The position numbers and the translations under genes are program-made. This document shows positions 11,129-12,526 of a DNA stretch of 12,526 nt, one piece after another; the first letter of the stretch is position 1, and each line of letters opens with the position of its first letter. This stretch comes from Ferrimicrobium sp. Its GTDB lineage: Bacteria; Actinomycetota; Acidimicrobiia; Acidimicrobiales; Acidimicrobiaceae. The stretch covers positions 1-12,526 of the forward strand of contig DAHXNM010000145.1 in the NCBI GenBank assembly GCA_027365375.1. The letters run 5' to 3'. Under the pieces are notes generated by a model that ran no database searches, was not told where the DNA came from, and was given only the letters and a program-made list of their open reading frames with translations.

Positions 11129-12464
11129 GGACCAGCAAGAGTCGGCAGCATTGGGGAGAGTTGCCGGTGAGGTCGCGGCGAGTGGCGAAGGTAACACCGG
11201 CTCCGGCGAAGCGAACTATACGGGGGTGATCGACAGCTTCCAGCTACCGTCTGCTGATTCTGAGCACTATCGGATCGATATTGGCGGCAGTGGCCCGACC
11301 GACTTTGAGACCGAGTTGTTCGTCACCACTCCAGGTTGGCTCGTGTTGAGAGACGGGGCTCGCTTTGCCGGTGAATTTGTCCGTTCCCCCCAGTCTCCGC
11401 CGCCATCAGTAACCGCTGAGGTGGTTTTCAACACGGCGATGAGTGGTTACCAGGAGGTGATTAGTGATCCTTCGTACTATGGCCAGATGGTATGTTTCAC
11501 CACCGCCCAGCTTGGCAACTACGGAGTCACTCAGGCTGACTTCCAAAGTGGACGGGTATGGGTAGCGGCGGTTCTCGCCCCACGCTACACCGTACGGGTC
11601 TCAAACTTTGCAGCCGAGCGTTCGCTAGCGGCGGTTCTGGAGATGGCCGGGGTTCCGTTGTTTGTAAATTTCGATGCTCGTCGACTGGTGCGCCACCTTC
11701 GTGACGTCGGTGCGATACCAGGGAGATTGACGACCGAGGACCCAGAATCCGCGCTTGCAGAGGTGCGAGACGCAGTTGGAACCGAGGGCCGGAATTTAGT
11801 TGATCAGGTCTCGACCGCATCTAGCTACACGATTGCACCGCTCGGTGTCTCTGGAGGTTCTACCCCTGGGCTCTTGGCTCCTGGACGGCTTGTGGTCATT
11901 GACTATGGTGTGAAGCGTGCGATGTTGGCGAGTCTGCGAGGACCTTGGGAGATCGTCGTGGTCAATGCGAGTATCGGTGTCAGTCAAATTCGGGCTCTAG
12001 CTCCCTCTGCCGTCTTTCTCTCTAACGGCCCTGGTGATCCCGAGGCGCTTGCGGACAAGGTTGCCACCATCGCAGCATTGTTGGGTGAGGTTCCAATCGC
12101 CGGCATCTGTCTTGGTCATCAGCTACTCGCTCTTGCTCTAGGGGCAAGTACCTTCAAGCTCAAGTTCGGACATCATGGTTCCAATCATCCGGTTGCTCGG
12201 CTCGCTGATAACAGCGTCGCCATCACCGCTCAGAATCATAACTACGCAGTCGACGAGGAGTCCCTTGGTGATTTGGAGACGGAGGTAGTGATTACTCATC
12301 GTAATCTCTTCGATGGTGTGGTCGAGGGGTTTCGTTGTCCCGAGCTTCGTGCCCTTAGCCTCCAGTATCATCCAGAGGCGGCGCCAGGTCCGCTTGAGGA
12401 GCGGACCTACATGGCTACTCAGATCGCTGGCTTGATCGCCAACGGAGGTGGTCGTCATGCCTAA
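11121..12464 (+). CDS. carA: Carbamoyl phosphate synthase small (glutaminase) subunit
   Basis: Hydrolyses glutamine and channels ammonia to CarB for carbamoyl phosphate synthesis. From the ATG at 11121, which overlaps the pyrC stop by 8 bases, it has 447 residues. The CarA N-terminal domain begins at about residue 73 (WLVLRDGARFAGE) and includes FNTAMSGYQEVISDPSYYGQ (103-122). The class I glutaminase domain (about 255-440) holds SNGPGDPE, the nucleophile C330 in GICLGHQ, and H417 and E419 in LQYHPEA. The first 72 residues are an extra, low-complexity stretch rich in Gly, Ala, Ser and Glu. Usual CarA proteins are about 360-390 residues, so translation may really start near GTG/TTG at about 11343, although no good ribosome binding site is seen there. 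The reading frame stays open back to 10968, inside pyrC, but those earlier starts are unlikely. Confidence 0.93.
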   Translation: MGEDQQESAALGRVAGEVAASGEGNTGSGEANYTGVIDSFQLPSADSEHYRIDIGGSGPTDFETELFVTTPGWLVLRDGARFAGEFVRSPQSPPPSVTAEVVFNTAMSGYQEVISDPSYYGQMVCFTTAQLGNYGVTQADFQSGRVWVAAVLAPRYTVRVSNFAAERSLAAVLEMAGVPLFVNFDARRLVRHLRDVGAIPGRLTTEDPESALAEVRDAVGTEGRNLVDQVSTASSYTIAPLGVSGGSTPGLLAPGRLVVIDYGVKRAMLASLRGPWEIVVVNASIGVSQIRALAPSAVFLSNGPGDPEALADKVATIAALLGEVPIAGICLGHQLLALALGASTFKLKFGHHGSNHPVARLADNSVAITAQNHNYAVDEESLGDLETEVVITHRNLFDGVVEGFRCPELRALSLQYHPEAAPGPLEERTYMATQIAGLIANGGGRHA

Positions 12465-12526
12465 AAGGAGTGGGATAGAGTCGGTTCTCGTGATTGGATC
12501 GGGTCCGATCGTCATTGGACAGGCCA
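12457..12526 (+). CDS. carB: Carbamoyl phosphate synthase large subunit, N-terminal 23 codons (runs off the window)
   Basis: The ATG at 12457 overlaps the carA stop by 8 bases, as carA overlaps pyrC, and is preceded by GGAGGTGG. The 23 visible residues contain the SVLVIGSGPIVIGQA motif, the very conserved start of CarB's first carboxyphosphate-synthesising domain. CarB makes carbamoyl phosphate from bicarbonate, ATP and ammonia delivered by CarA. The rest lies outside the window, so integrity cannot be judged. Confidence 0.95.
   Translation, partial: MPKRSGIESVLVIGSGPIVIGQA

Overview
The window looks like chromosomal DNA from an actinobacterium. A Ferrimicrobium/Acidithrix-like member of the Acidimicrobiia is the best guess. 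The reasons are the actinobacterial-type housekeeping blocks (aminopeptidase P–efp–nusB and pyrR–pyrC–carA–carB), moderate GC judged by eye, GTG and TTG starts with strong Shine-Dalgarno sequences, and a heme-copper oxidase cluster that includes a cupredoxin, as in acidophilic iron oxidisers. The taxonomic call is inference, because no rRNA gene or other marker is present. I see no tRNA, insertion sequence, CRISPR array or phage gene.

Layout. (1) Positions 1-2000, minus strand: an M24 aminopeptidase P-like gene, efp and the start of nusB, read leftwards. (2) Positions 2001-2131: a divergent promoter region holding a 15-bp palindrome. (3) Positions 2132-9031, plus strand: a respiratory block. 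It has heme O synthase (ctaB) and a membrane-anchored thioredoxin (overlapping by one base), then a 123-bp gap with an inverted repeat. After the gap come a cupredoxin, oxidase subunits II, I and III, a CtaG-like membrane protein and a 41-residue single-helix protein that automatic callers could easily miss. A GC-rich hairpin terminator follows. (4) Positions 9086-12526, plus strand: a pyrimidine operon with a probable PyrR-binding RNA hairpin in front of pyrR, then pyrR, pyrC, carA and the first 23 codons of carB. Most neighbours overlap or are nearly contiguous.

How it works together. CtaB makes heme O, the precursor of heme A for the oxidase. The thioredoxin could reduce copper-site cysteines or act in cytochrome c maturation. 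The CtaG-like protein could deliver CuB. Subunits I-III form the proton-motive oxidase, and the cupredoxin upstream of subunit II may pass electrons to it or stabilise it. The order cupredoxin–coxB–coxA–coxC–(small protein) recalls the rus operon of Acidithiobacillus ferrooxidans (acoP-coxB-coxA-coxC-coxD), so an iron-oxidation role is a reasonable but unproven idea. The pyr operon makes carbamoyl phosphate and dihydroorotate, but pyrB, usually between pyrR and pyrC, is absent here.

Most worth a second look are the cupredoxin with a CuA-like Cys-x3-Cys but no matching His, the oxidase subunit I lacking the usual D- and K-channel residues, the unlisted small protein, and the PyrR hairpin set against the pyrR ribosome binding site.
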